From CAVRZY01 sp963725415 (GTDB taxonomy: Bacteria; Acidobacteriota; Terriglobia; Bryobacterales; Bryobacteraceae): a stretch of 17,628 nucleotides of DNA. The translations under genes and the position numbers were made by a program. The notes beneath the pieces were generated by a model that worked only from the letters and a program-made list of their open reading frames with translations, did not search any database and was not told the DNA's origin. This document shows, in pieces, positions 1 through 7,843 of this stretch (within the stretch, counting starts at the first letter, position 1; each line of letters opens with the position of its first letter). The stretch is from positions 1 to 17,628 of the forward strand of contig CAVRZY010000242.1 in assembly GCA_963725415.1 (NCBI GenBank), written 5' to 3'.

Positions 1-80
1 CATTCAAGAGCGACACTGGGGAGGGCTGACAATCGGGAAAACACTCCCGTACTGTCCAAAAACTCGATCCGCCTCAGATC

Positions 81-461
81 GTGCAGGTTACAGTGCCCGT
101 TGCAGGAACCTTGGCTGTTCTCCTGTGCCAATGCGCCGGACCTTGGACCCGTTCCGAGAACCGGGATTGGGGCTACCAGAGGATCCAGGGCGCGTTGGCC
201 AATCTGGGCCATGAGGTTGCGCGCGGCGCCATCGAGGCGAATAGACTCTGGATGGGTCAGGTAGCGCGCAACCTCTGTGATGCTGGTGACGGGTTCTTGA
301 CGGGGAAGCGATACCTGATTCACGACCGCGACCCGCTCTTCACCACCGAGTTTCTGGGAACGCTGGCCGCCAGTGGGGTGAAGTCCATGAAACTTCCGCC
401 GCAGTCGCCGAATTTGAATCCCCGTGCGGAGCGATTTCTCAGAACCATCAAGGAATCCTGA
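81..461 (+). pseudogene. Decayed IS transposase (rve/DDE integrase-type) remnant
   Basis: Remnant of a transposase with an rve-type DDE integrase core. Recognisable similarity starts near base 150 with the segment NRDWGYQRIQGALANLGHEV, which is the region before the catalytic core in this family. It then jumps to the core pieces QVARNLCDAGDGFL, KRYLIHDRDPLF (the conserved D of the DDE triad lies in HDRDPLF) and SPNLNPRAERFLRTIKES, which precedes the last catalytic Glu. The reading frame stops right after this Glu region, so the C-terminal part (usually a HYHxERNHQG-type stretch) is missing. The stretch between GHEV and QVARN is far too short, so there is also an internal deletion. No terminal inverted repeats were found. 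It is almost certainly inactive. The family assignment comes from remembered motif patterns, not from a search. Confidence 0.8.
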
Positions 462-529
462 AGAGGAGATCTGGCCCGCGCGGTTCCATCCTTTGGCCGG
501 GGCTGTCTCCAATTTGAGTTATTGCACCT

Positions 530-670
530 TGCGGGATCGGCTATCCCACGGTCCCTCAGGGAAAGGCCCGCATCCGTACCATCGTCACCGCCACCCACAC
601 CCGCGACCAGCTCGACCGCGCCATCGAGATCCTGGTGCGGGTGGGGCGGCGCATGAACATCCTCGAATAA
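530..670 (+). pseudogene. 3' fragment of a Kbl/BioF-like alpha-oxoamine synthase gene
   Basis: Only the last 45 or so codons of a PLP-dependent alpha-oxoamine synthase survive (glycine C-acetyltransferase, Kbl-like, or the related 8-amino-7-oxononanoate synthase). The frame ending with TAA at 668-670 reads GYPTVPQGKARIR, then TIVTATHTRDQLDRAIEIL and VRVGRRMNILE. This is the typical C-terminal end of the family: the YPxVPxGKARIR strand followed by the AxHTxxQLDRAIE helix. No start and no N-terminal catalytic domain with the PLP lysine are present upstream. The sequence changes character at about 530, just after the transposase remnant, so the rest of the gene was probably lost by an IS-linked rearrangement. 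Whether it was Kbl or BioF cannot be told from the tail alone. Confidence 0.75.
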
Positions 671-690
671 CCGGCCCTCGCGCAGCCGAC

Positions 691-2556
691 TCATCGGTAC
701 ACGGTTGCCGTGACCTTCCCGGTTACGGGCGTCCACTTGGTGAACAGCCCCAGGCCGAGGTAGTAAGTCCCGGCGCGCAGTGCGGGCGAGGAAGCCGGGG
801 TTACGACGATGGTTTCGTTGCCGGTCTTGCCGGGTGAGATGTGATCAGCCACTACGTAGCCGCCGGAGAGATCGACGTCCTGGCCGAAACGAGCGTAGAG
901 AGCAACCTGGGCGTTCGCGGTGGCCGTCTCCAGATGCAGCTCGAGCTTGGTGGCGTCCTGCGGCACGGGGATTCGGCACGAATCCCAACCCGTGAACAAA
1001 GTGCTCACGTCCACGGCATGAAGCGAGAAATCGCAGGTGATCACCGTGGGAGGTTTTTCTACCGAGCCGTAGGTGACCGTCCCGTAAACAGGAGTCCCGG
1101 TGGTGAACAGTCCGAAGCCGATGTAGTAGGTGCCAGCCTGAAGTGGCGGCCACGAGGACTGGGTTACGACGATCGTTTTGTTTCCACCGGGACCTTCCGA
1201 GAGATAGTCGGCCACTGGCCGGCCGCCGGAGAGGTCGATGTCCCGGCCGAAGCGGACATAGAGGTCCACTCTAACTCCGGGGGTGAAGGTAGCCAGGTTG
1301 ATTTCCAGCTTGGCGTCTCCCGGCTGCACCACGACTCTGCAACCGAAATCCCCTGCGAACAGGGTGGGTTGGCTCACTTCCGGAAGCGAGACGTCGCACT
1401 TCGGCGCCGGCCGGTCGATCGTCGCGGTGATGGTTCCGCTGATGGACGTTCCGGTGGTAAACACGCCGAAGGCGATGTAGTAGATACCGGGCCGAAGTAC
1501 CGGCCAGGTGGACGGGGTCACCACGATTCGCTTGTTTCCACCGCTGCCCTCGGCGACATGGTCGGCGACTACGCGGCCATCGGAGAGGTCGACGTCTCGG
1601 CCGAAGCGAACGTAGAGATTGACGTGCACATTCGGATTGGTGGTGGCCAGCTCGATTTCCAGCTTGCTGGCCCACTGCGGAACCGCGATCCAGCAACCGT
1701 AGTCGCCGGCGTACAAAGTAGGGCTGTAGACCGCGGGAAGGAAGAAATTGGCCGGCACGCCGGACTTCAGCTCCGTTCCCGACGGGCCGACCGGGCCGTC
1801 CGCCAAGGCGGTGACTGTGCCGGTGATGGAAGTGCCCGCGGTGAACACGCCGAAGGCGATGTAGTAGTTTCCAGGCCGGAGCGGAGGCGAGGAGGCGGTG
1901 GTCACGACGATCTTCTTGTCGCCGCCGGGGCCCTCCGCGGAATGGTCCGCCAGGACCTGGCCGTCGATCAGGTCAACGTCCTTGCCGAAGCGAAGGTACA
2001 GGTTGACCTTGACATTCGGTGTGGTCGTTGCCAGGGTGACTTCCAGCTTGGTGGCGTTGCCGGGCACCACGATCCGGTGGCCGTAGTCGCCGGTGAACAG
2101 AGTCGGGTCGTAGACTGGCGGAAGCGAGACCGCCAGGCTGACCGGCACTTTGAGCTGCAAGCCCGTGGAGGTGAATCGCGGGTCAGCGGAGGCGTGCTTA
2201 GGCTGGGCGCCGGACTTGGCCGCGCGGGCGCGCGCCGCGGCGTCTACGTAGTCCATTCTGTCGATCAACTCGGCGGGATCCTCAACCGCCGAGCGAGAGA
2301 CCGCAAGGGCCGCTTGGCTGCGACCACGTTGAACGGCAGCCGAGGGAGCAGCATCAAACGAGCGTTCCTGTTGCGCGTAGATGGCGCGGGCTTCGCTGCC
2401 CTGGGAAGCCCCAGCAGGAAGCGACCGCTGTTCCTGCGTCAGGATCGGGCTGGGCTGGCTCTCGCTCTGGCCCGCGTAGGCAAGCTGGCAGCAGGCCAGC
2501 GCGAGCAGGGCAAGCGCGATGAACATCAGGTTCGTATTGCGGTGACCGGATCTCAT
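691..2556 (-). CDS. Secreted protein with four tandem PPC-like domains
   Basis: A 621-residue exported protein. The start is taken at the ATG at 2556, not the upstream in-frame ATG at 2628, because GGGAGG lies just before it and the product then begins with a classic signal peptide (MRSGHRN, then the hydrophobic LMFIALALLALACCQLAYAG). After a linker of about 115 residues come four repeats of about 110-120 residues, at roughly 143-255, 271-380, 389-500 and 510-621. Each runs from xPTLFxGDYG through KLExxLAT and LYxRFGxDxDL to ADxxxEGxGG and a GxYYIxFGxFTTGT segment. This pattern fits bacterial pre-peptidase C-terminal (PPC) beta-sandwich domains, which are normally appended to secreted enzymes. 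No catalytic domain is visible, so it may be an adhesive or matrix protein. Repeats 3 and 4 each carry a Cys pair (before strand 1 and after GD/GW) that could form a disulfide. The gene is intact. Confidence 0.75.
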   Translation of the reverse strand: MRSGHRNTNLMFIALALLALACCQLAYAGQSESQPSPILTQEQRSLPAGASQGSEARAIYAQQERSFDAAPSAAVQRGRSQAALAVSRSAVEDPAELIDRMDYVDAAARARAAKSGAQPKHASADPRFTSTGLQLKVPVSLAVSLPPVYDPTLFTGDYGHRIVVPGNATKLEVTLATTTPNVKVNLYLRFGKDVDLIDGQVLADHSAEGPGGDKKIVVTTASSPPLRPGNYYIAFGVFTAGTSITGTVTALADGPVGPSGTELKSGVPANFFLPAVYSPTLYAGDYGCWIAVPQWASKLEIELATTNPNVHVNLYVRFGRDVDLSDGRVVADHVAEGSGGNKRIVVTPSTWPVLRPGIYYIAFGVFTTGTSISGTITATIDRPAPKCDVSLPEVSQPTLFAGDFGCRVVVQPGDAKLEINLATFTPGVRVDLYVRFGRDIDLSGGRPVADYLSEGPGGNKTIVVTQSSWPPLQAGTYYIGFGLFTTGTPVYGTVTYGSVEKPPTVITCDFSLHAVDVSTLFTGWDSCRIPVPQDATKLELHLETATANAQVALYARFGQDVDLSGGYVVADHISPGKTGNETIVVTPASSPALRAGTYYLGLGLFTKWTPVTGKVTATVYR

Positions 2557-2812
2557 TGTCTGTTCCTCCCGCCTGCTTAGATTCAATTCGAGTGCCAAAC
2601 CCGAGCAGGTGCTGCGATACGGCAGCACCCTGAAAATCCAATCACTTACCGGGCCGCGGCGGGAAAGGCAGCCGGCCCGCCTCCTGCAGCTATCAAAAGG
2701 AGGTATCTAAAACTTAGAGGTTCCTACGCAACTTCCAGCCCCTCGATTAGTGCATCTACCTTCCTCATGAGGCCCAGTTTGGGTCGATAAGACAACCGGA
2801 GGTAACGCTGTA

Positions 2813-2986
2813 ATGCGGTTCATTTGGAAGTTTCTAAAGGACACTCGCGGTCAAGACTTGATCGAGTATGCACTGATGGCCGGCTTCGTCGCAGTGGCGG
2901 CCGGAGCGCTGATGCCTGGGGTTTCCACCAGCGTCAGCACCATTTTCAGCAAGATCCAATCCGTGCTAACGGCAGCGGGCGGCTGA
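2813..2986 (+). CDS. Flp/Fap-type (type IVb) pilin
   Basis: A 57-residue protein beginning MRFIWKFLKDTRGQDLIEYA. The short basic leader, the G-Q-D-L-I-E-Y prepilin peptidase site with the conserved Glu five residues after the cleavage Gly, and the hydrophobic helix that follows (ALMAGFVAVAAGALMPGV, then a polar tail) are hallmarks of Flp pilins, the subunits of tight-adherence (Tad) pili. GGAGGT at 2798-2803 sits nine bases before the ATG. Flp subunits are processed by a TadV/CpaA-type peptidase in the inner membrane and assembled by the Tad machinery, none of which is in this window. The gene stands alone and is followed at once by a strong terminator, so it is probably a single-gene unit with the rest of the Tad locus elsewhere. 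It diverges from the PPC-domain gene. Asp at position +4 relative to Gly is less usual than Ala or Thr but is seen in the family. Confidence 0.88.
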   Translation: MRFIWKFLKDTRGQDLIEYALMAGFVAVAAGALMPGVSTSVSTIFSKIQSVLTAAGG

Positions 2987-2995
2987 TCTCTGGCC

Positions 2996-3030
2996 AAGGA
3001 TGGGCCGGCAGCGTCCGGCCCATCCTTTTT
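2996..3030 (+). terminator. Rho-independent terminator of the Flp pilin gene
   Basis: A perfect 11-bp inverted repeat, GGATGGGCCGG (2998-3008) and CCGGCCCATCC (3015-3025), with a six-base loop, followed by TTTTT (3026-3030). It begins ten bases after the pilin stop. The convergent LarA-like gene ends at 3035. On the minus strand only two T residues follow the stem, so it should act mainly for the plus strand. Confidence 0.92.
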
Positions 3031-3034
3031 CCGA

Positions 3035-4304
3035 CTAATGAGCAGTTAAGGGACTTAGCAAATTCCCCAGCGGGTCGAAGGGGAGCTCGCAGGGCGGACC
3101 GAAGATCTCCAGGTCTGCGTTCTTGCGGATCTCCGGCAGGAGATTCTCGCTGAAGGCCAAGCGGCTGAGCTCCATGGTGTTGCTGATCCAGCCGATCGTA
3201 ATCTCCCTGCCCTCCAGCTTGCCTACTGTGGGCGCAATTCTCTCCAGGCACTCCCGGTCGGTGGGAAAGTGGACGGGAGTGCGAATGGCCGCGGGCGTCG
3301 AGGCGGTCAGCGAGTTAATGTGGGTGGGCGTCCAGTCAATCTTTCCTAGAATCCGGTCGTGGATTACGTCGGCCATGCCGATGCCGACGCCGTTGCCGTA
3401 AGTGAGGTCGCTGAGGTCGCGGACAAAGACGCGCTCGATGCGCGGCGCGTTGGGCCAAGGGTTGTATTCGGCGTGTACCGAGCGATTGATGACCTTGGAA
3501 TCCATACCCGCGCCGCTGATGTTCTTGCCGATTTCGTCCACAATCAGGATGTCGAGTTCGGGGACCGGAATGCGGCCCATCCAGGACTTCACCAGCGCCA
3601 GGAGTTCCTCCTCCCGCTGCTCCATTTTCTGGACCGGGACAGCTTCCAGCATGGCGGTATTATGGTGCGCGTCCTCGAGGATGGCCAGCCCGCCGAGGAT
3701 CTTGCCGGATTTGAGGATCTGGCGGCCCACGCTGCGAATCACCTGCTCGAGTCCCATCTTGTAGCCGTAGCTGTGATAGCGCTGGGCGCCAGCGAACTTG
3801 CCCAGCCCGATGGCCATCATCTTATAGAGGCCACTTTCGATCTTGCCGGCGAAATCGGTGTGCCATTTGACGCGGCCCACCAGCATGATGCCGTCACTTT
3901 CGAAGGCATTGCGATCGATGAAGGTCTGGATGCCTTCCGGCGTGCTGCCGGAGGGGACCACTTCCAGCGCGCTGACGATCGGGCAGCCGATTCGCGCCTG
4001 GTCGATGCCGTAATGGGCCAGCACGTCGGCTTGACCCTCGGCGTTCGCGGCTCCGTGACTGCCCATGGCGGGAAAGATGAACGGCTGCATGCCCGCGGGC
4101 CTTCCAGAACGAGACCACCGCGCCGACGATGGCGCCGAGGTTGGCGATGCCGCGGCTGCCCACGCCGATGGCGATCCGAGAGCCGGGCTTAAGCCCGGCG
4201 CCAAAGCCCGCGCTCGCCAGCGCCCGGTGAACCTCCCCGGGAATATCTTTCAAGCTTCGATCGGGGAAGTGCTGGCGCACCAGCAAGATTCGAGAGAACT
4301 CCAT
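3035..4304 (-). CDS. LarA-like (DUF2088) protein, frameshifted
   Basis: A protein of about 420 residues of the lactate-racemase-domain (LarA N-terminal/DUF2088) type. The N-terminal part (MEFSRILLVRQHFPDRSLKD, then IGVGSRGIANLGAIVGAVV) is in one frame, and the rest, starting MQPFIFPAMGSHGAANAEGQ, is in another. Other typical stretches are VGRVKWHTDFAGKIESGLYK, MMAIGLGKFAGAQRYHSYG and LIVDEIGKNISGAGMD. Reading GGG as GG (CCC at 4092-4094 on the plus strand) joins the two halves into the expected ARGMQPF. A one-base insertion is therefore likely, either a sequencing error or a recent mutation. LarA itself is a nickel-pincer lactate racemase. Whether this distant relative binds that cofactor is unknown, and the canonical LarA histidine motifs are not obvious. 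It is the last gene of a minus-strand series; the start overlaps nothing and the RBS is weak. Confidence 0.72.
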
Positions 4305-4325
4305 ACCCCGATTTTAACATCTCGA

Positions 4326-4953
4326 TTAGCTGGCGCCCCATTCCTGTTCCAGCATCCTGGAGTACTCGGCCGAAGTGTAGAGATCGAACTCGAAATTGAA
4401 GGAGTGCAGCCGGGTGAAGGGGAAAAGTTGCTGGCGGCAAGCGAACAGGTGGTCGGCGAAGCGATGGTAGTAGCGAACGAACTCGCGAGTGAGCGTGTCG
4501 GGTTGGGGCGGGGATTGGAAAACGCCGTGCAGGCCCAGGGGCTCGCGAGAACAGGGTCTTGTATTCGTAGACTCCCCATTGCCGAAGTTTCTGGTCCACA
4601 TTGGCGGGTGCATCATCGACGATCAACTGAGTGAAACTCTCCCTGCGAATCCCGGCGTGTGAGAGGACCTCGGTGCGGCTGGCGAACTCGAGGCATTGAG
4701 TGGCCCAGCGCGTGAGGTCCTTGCCGATGTAAAAGAGCATGGAGAGTTCGCAATAGCGGCCGTCCAGCAGATCGCGCTCGAGTTCCTCGACGGTGAAAGC
4801 TTCGTTGGGCAGCACGCCCTGGAGCATGAGGCTAGCCCTGGAACTGGCGGTCAGCTTGTCCGGACCGCAGGGTTCAGAAAACGGATGCAAAATCAGCGGC
4901 GGCAGTTTCCAGCGCCCGTTGGGGTCAATCACTAGTCTAGAGATCGGCGGCAA
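4326..4953 (-). CDS. Conserved-looking hypothetical protein, frameshifted
   Basis: I do not recognise this family. The product has about 208 residues. The first part contains PPLILHPFSEPCGPDKLTAS, then an acidic EAFTVEELERDLLDGRYCEL segment and a helix-rich middle. The second part, read in another frame, contains TREFVRYYHRFADHLFACRQ, FNFEFDLYTSAEYSRMLEQE and the end WGAS. The two frames fit together if one C is removed from CCCC (GGGG at 4538-4541 on the plus strand). It is predicted to be soluble: no signal peptide or membrane segment is seen. The most upstream start is TTG at 4953; GTG at 4932 is an equally good choice, and neither has a clear ribosome site. It lies 27 bases after the M28 peptidase gene and 21 bases before the LarA-like gene on the same strand, so the three may be co-transcribed. 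Confidence 0.6.
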
Positions 4954-4980
4954 GGGCGCACGACTTTACTCGGGTGCGGG

Positions 4981-6846
4981 TCACTTCCTGGGGGCGAGCA
5001 CGACCTTGGCCTCGATGGTGTTGCTGCCCCGCAGCACTTTGACGGTGACCTGGTCGCCGGGCTTGCGGGCGCGCAGGGCGTAGGTGAAATCGTAGAGGTT
5101 CTGGATGGGCTTGCCGTCGAACTCGATGAGGATGTCGCCGGGGCGGAGGCCGGCTTTCTGAGCCGGGGAGCCTTCCTGCACGTCGGCGAACTTGACTCCG
5201 GTGGGGACTTCGCCGAAATCGGGGACGCTACCGAACCAGGGCCGGTCGCCGGAGGGCTCGCCGCCCACGCGGCCGAGTGGGTGGGGCGCGGCCAGGCGGA
5301 TGAACTGAGGGCGGTCGGGGGCCTCGAGGAGTTGCTCGGTAACCTCTCCGACTACTGCCAGCAGCTCGGCCGCGGCGGGCACGTTGATCTTGTCCCAGGT
5401 GTCGCTGGGCTTGTGATAGTCGGCGTGGAGGCCGGAGAAGAAGAACAAGACCGGGACCTGCTTGCTGGTGAAGGCGGTATGATCGCTGGCGCCGGACTCC
5501 GAGCCGCCGGAGAAGTCGGCGTTGAGGTGGTGTTTGGAGATGGTCTGCTCGATGAGAGGCTTGAAGGTGGAGCCGGATCCCGAGCCGCCGATGTAGACCT
5601 TGGAGTCGCGCAGCCGTCCGATCATGTCCAGGTTGATCATGGCGACGGCTTTGTCGAGGGGCAGGTCGGGATGGTTGGTCCAGTAGCTGGAGCCCAGAAG
5701 GCCGAGTTCCTCGCCCGCGAAGGCCAGGAACAAAATCCCGCGCTTTTGTTTCGGCTGGGCAGCAAACCAGCGTGCTAGCTCGAGGACGCCGGCGGTTCCG
5801 GAGGCGTTGTCGTCGGCTCCGGGATGGGGCGTGCCGGCTCGAGAGGGGGCCATGGAAAACTGCTCGCCCAGACCGATGTGATCGTAGTGGGCTCCGATGA
5901 CCACGTACTCGGCGGTCAGGCCGGGCAGGTAGCCGGCCACGTTGCGGGTGGTCTTAACCTCGCGCTGTAGCTCGACCGTGGCGCTGACGCGCAGCGTGTC
6001 AGGCAGGGCGAAGGACTGCGGGCGGAGGTCCTGGTCGATGGCCTTGGCGATCTCATCGAGATTGCGGCCGGCGTCTTTGACCCAGGCCTCGGCGGTGGCG
6101 CCTTTCACCTGTAGGAAAAGGATGCCGGCGTCGGCAGGTCCCACGGTGCGCCCGAACTTCTCCAGCTCGTCGGATTCGGCGGGGTGATTGGCGCGGTCGC
6201 TGATGAGGATCAAACCGCGCGCGCCGTGCTGCTTGGCATTGACGGCTTTGCTCCAGAACTGGGCGTGCTCGGTGAACATCTTGCCGTCGAAGACGCTTTT
6301 TTCGTCGGCTTCCTGCGGCTCGTGACGCAGCACCAGCACGAACTTGTCCTTGACGTCGATAGCGGCGTAGTCGTCGTAGTGGTACTCGGGGGCGGTGATG
6401 CCGTAGCCGGCGAAGACGACGGTGCCGGCGAGCGTGCCGCTGGCGGAGAAGTTGAAGGGCAGGAAATCGTCCTGGAGCTTGAGGTCCTTCTTGCGGCCGC
6501 GTTGGCTGTACTCGAAGTGGTTGTGAGGCCCCAGGCGGGCGTTGGTGGTGACGGGAAAAGGCTGAAAGTAGCTGCCGGCCTCGACCGGACGGAGGCCCAT
6601 GGCGCGGAACTGTGCGGCGATGTATTCGGCCGCCTTGTCGAGCTCAGGGGTGCCGGTGCCGCGTCCCTTCAGTTCGGGGGAGGCCAGGTACTTGATGTGC
6701 TCGAGGTAGCGGTTGGAGTCGATCTGGGCGGCGCCCAGCAGGGTCAGGGCGGCCAGGAGGGCAAGGGATCGGAGGGCGCGCAGGGTTGAGCGGACCGGGG
6801 AATTCACCGCAGAGGCACAGAGAGCGCAGAGGAATCTTGGATGCAT
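4981..6846 (-). CDS. Exported M28 family aminopeptidase with PA and PDZ domains
   Basis: A 621-residue zinc exopeptidase. After a signal-like hydrophobic stretch (LRSLALLAALTLLGAAQ, about residues 24-41) there is a PA-type insert at about 130-270. The M28 catalytic core follows, with all expected metal and catalytic residues: His320 and Asp322 region in GAHYDHIG, Asp345 in GADDNASG, Glu379-Glu380 in AFAGEELG, Asp407 in NLDMIG and His478 in ADYHKPSDTW. A C-terminal PDZ domain (about 536-617) contains EGSPAQKAGLRPGDILIEFD. Such enzymes cleave N-terminal residues from peptides in the periplasm or outside the cell. The ATG at 6846 follows directly on the TAA of the DsbA-like gene, but the first 17 or so codons lie inside a dispersed repeat. 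The GTG at 6807, giving MNSPVRSTLRALRSLALLAA, makes a cleaner signal peptide and may be the real start. No Shine-Dalgarno is visible for either. The gene is intact. Confidence 0.9.
   Translation of the reverse strand: MHPRFLCALCASAVNSPVRSTLRALRSLALLAALTLLGAAQIDSNRYLEHIKYLASPELKGRGTGTPELDKAAEYIAAQFRAMGLRPVEAGSYFQPFPVTTNARLGPHNHFEYSQRGRKKDLKLQDDFLPFNFSASGTLAGTVVFAGYGITAPEYHYDDYAAIDVKDKFVLVLRHEPQEADEKSVFDGKMFTEHAQFWSKAVNAKQHGARGLILISDRANHPAESDELEKFGRTVGPADAGILFLQVKGATAEAWVKDAGRNLDEIAKAIDQDLRPQSFALPDTLRVSATVELQREVKTTRNVAGYLPGLTAEYVVIGAHYDHIGLGEQFSMAPSRAGTPHPGADDNASGTAGVLELARWFAAQPKQKRGILFLAFAGEELGLLGSSYWTNHPDLPLDKAVAMINLDMIGRLRDSKVYIGGSGSGSTFKPLIEQTISKHHLNADFSGGSESGASDHTAFTSKQVPVLFFFSGLHADYHKPSDTWDKINVPAAAELLAVVGEVTEQLLEAPDRPQFIRLAAPHPLGRVGGEPSGDRPWFGSVPDFGEVPTGVKFADVQEGSPAQKAGLRPGDILIEFDGKPIQNLYDFTYALRARKPGDQVTVKVLRGSNTIEAKVVLAPRK
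6803..6834. repeat. Dispersed 'CCGCAGAGGCACAGAG' type intergenic repeat
   Basis: The stretch TTCACCGCAGAGGCACAGAG, followed by AGCGCAGAGGAA, matches a short purine-rich sequence I remember as frequent between genes in many environmental bacterial genomes, where it is often mistranslated as an N-terminal LCALCASAVN-like tail. Here it lies in the first codons of the M28 gene as annotated from 6846. It contains three imperfect copies of a CAGAGRC/GCAGAG unit. Its function is unknown to me. The identification rests on memory, not a search. Confidence 0.55.
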
Positions 6847-7833
6847 TTAGTTGAGTCTGGGGGCGGGCAGCTTGACTTCGCAGCCGCAGTCTTCGCCGGC
6901 GTTTCGAGCGGTCCTCTGGTAGTCGATTTCGTAGTCGATGATCTGCCGGATCTCGGGCCAGGAGCGGTTGCCCACCACGCGGCGGCCATTGATGAACGTG
7001 GTGGGGATCTGGTTGACTTGCAAGGCTTTGGCGTCCGCGATGTTCGCGTTGACCTCAGCTTCGGTGGCGCGGGTTTCCAGGCAGCGCGAGAGCTGGATCA
7101 GGTCGATTTCTTTGCCCTTGGCAAAGTCGAATACTTTCGATTTCACGTTCTCCGGGGTGATGTCGGCCTGCTGCTCGAACATCCAGTCAAAGTAAGTCCA
7201 GAAGGCGGCCGGGTTCTGGCGGAAGATGCAGCGACCGGCGAGGGAGGCTAGCCTGGCCCAGGGATGGATCTGATCGAGGGGAAAGTCCTTGTAGTAAACG
7301 CGGACCTGCTTGGGATAGGCGCTGAGCAGGTTCTGGCGGAGCATTTTGGCCTCTTCTTTGCAGAAGGGGCATTCAAAATCGCTGAACAGGACCAGCACCA
7401 CCGTCGCGCCGGGGGTGCCGAAGCTGGGCTGGAGTTGGGTTTTGATCTTCTCGAGTTCAGGCTTGAAGGGGTTGTCCTTGATGTCAAAGACCGTGGCGCG
7501 GAGGATCTTCTGACCGTCCAGGGAGAGGTAGAAGGTTTCTTCGAGGGTGGCTTCGCCGGCCGAGCCGCGCGCCGTCACCTCCTGAAAGCCGGGCAGACTG
7601 ATAGAAGGCTTCGGATCGGAGATAGAGACCTGGATGGCGGGCCCCCAGACGAACAGATGGCGGACGTAGGCTTCGAAGGTGAGCTTGTCGAGGGCGGATT
7701 TGTTGGGCGCCGGCGTCTTCGCGGTGGCGGGTTTCTGTGTGGTGATCTTCCGCGCCGGAGTTTGCCCCGGCGCATGTCCGAGGATGGCGGCCACCGCAAC
7801 CGCCAGCAGGAAGGTGCGCGAGAGAGAGTTCAT
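6847..7833 (-). CDS. Exported DsbA-like thioredoxin-fold protein
   Basis: A 328-residue protein with an N-terminal signal peptide (MNSLSRTFLLAVAVAAILGH) and a low-complexity Thr/Pro/Lys linker to about residue 45. A unique domain of about 90 residues comes next, then a DsbA/DsbG-type thioredoxin domain from about 140 to 305. The redox motif is Cys155-Pro-Phe-Cys158 in SDFECPFCKEEA, the cis-proline is Pro277 in NQIPTTFINGR, and a helical insert lies between them with Cys202 and Cys251. The family forms or reshuffles disulfide bonds in exported proteins, often as the 'protein-disulfide isomerase with DSBA-like domain' type. An extra C-terminal CGC (316-318) is unusual and could be a second redox site or a metal site. 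The gene starts ten bases after the P-loop ATPase gene, and its TAA touches the ATG of the M28 gene, so an operon is likely. Intact. Confidence 0.88.
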   Translation of the reverse strand: MNSLSRTFLLAVAVAAILGHAPGQTPARKITTQKPATAKTPAPNKSALDKLTFEAYVRHLFVWGPAIQVSISDPKPSISLPGFQEVTARGSAGEATLEETFYLSLDGQKILRATVFDIKDNPFKPELEKIKTQLQPSFGTPGATVVLVLFSDFECPFCKEEAKMLRQNLLSAYPKQVRVYYKDFPLDQIHPWARLASLAGRCIFRQNPAAFWTYFDWMFEQQADITPENVKSKVFDFAKGKEIDLIQLSRCLETRATEAEVNANIADAKALQVNQIPTTFINGRRVVGNRSWPEIRQIIDYEIDYQRTARNAGEDCGCEVKLPAPRLN

Positions 7834-7843
7834 GGCTATCTTC

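Noticed and set aside
841..2580. Long plus-strand open frame of 579 codons opposite the PPC-domain gene
   Set aside because: It is a shadow of the real gene: the minus strand has a signal peptide, ribosome site and four clear repeats, while the plus-strand product has no domain pattern.
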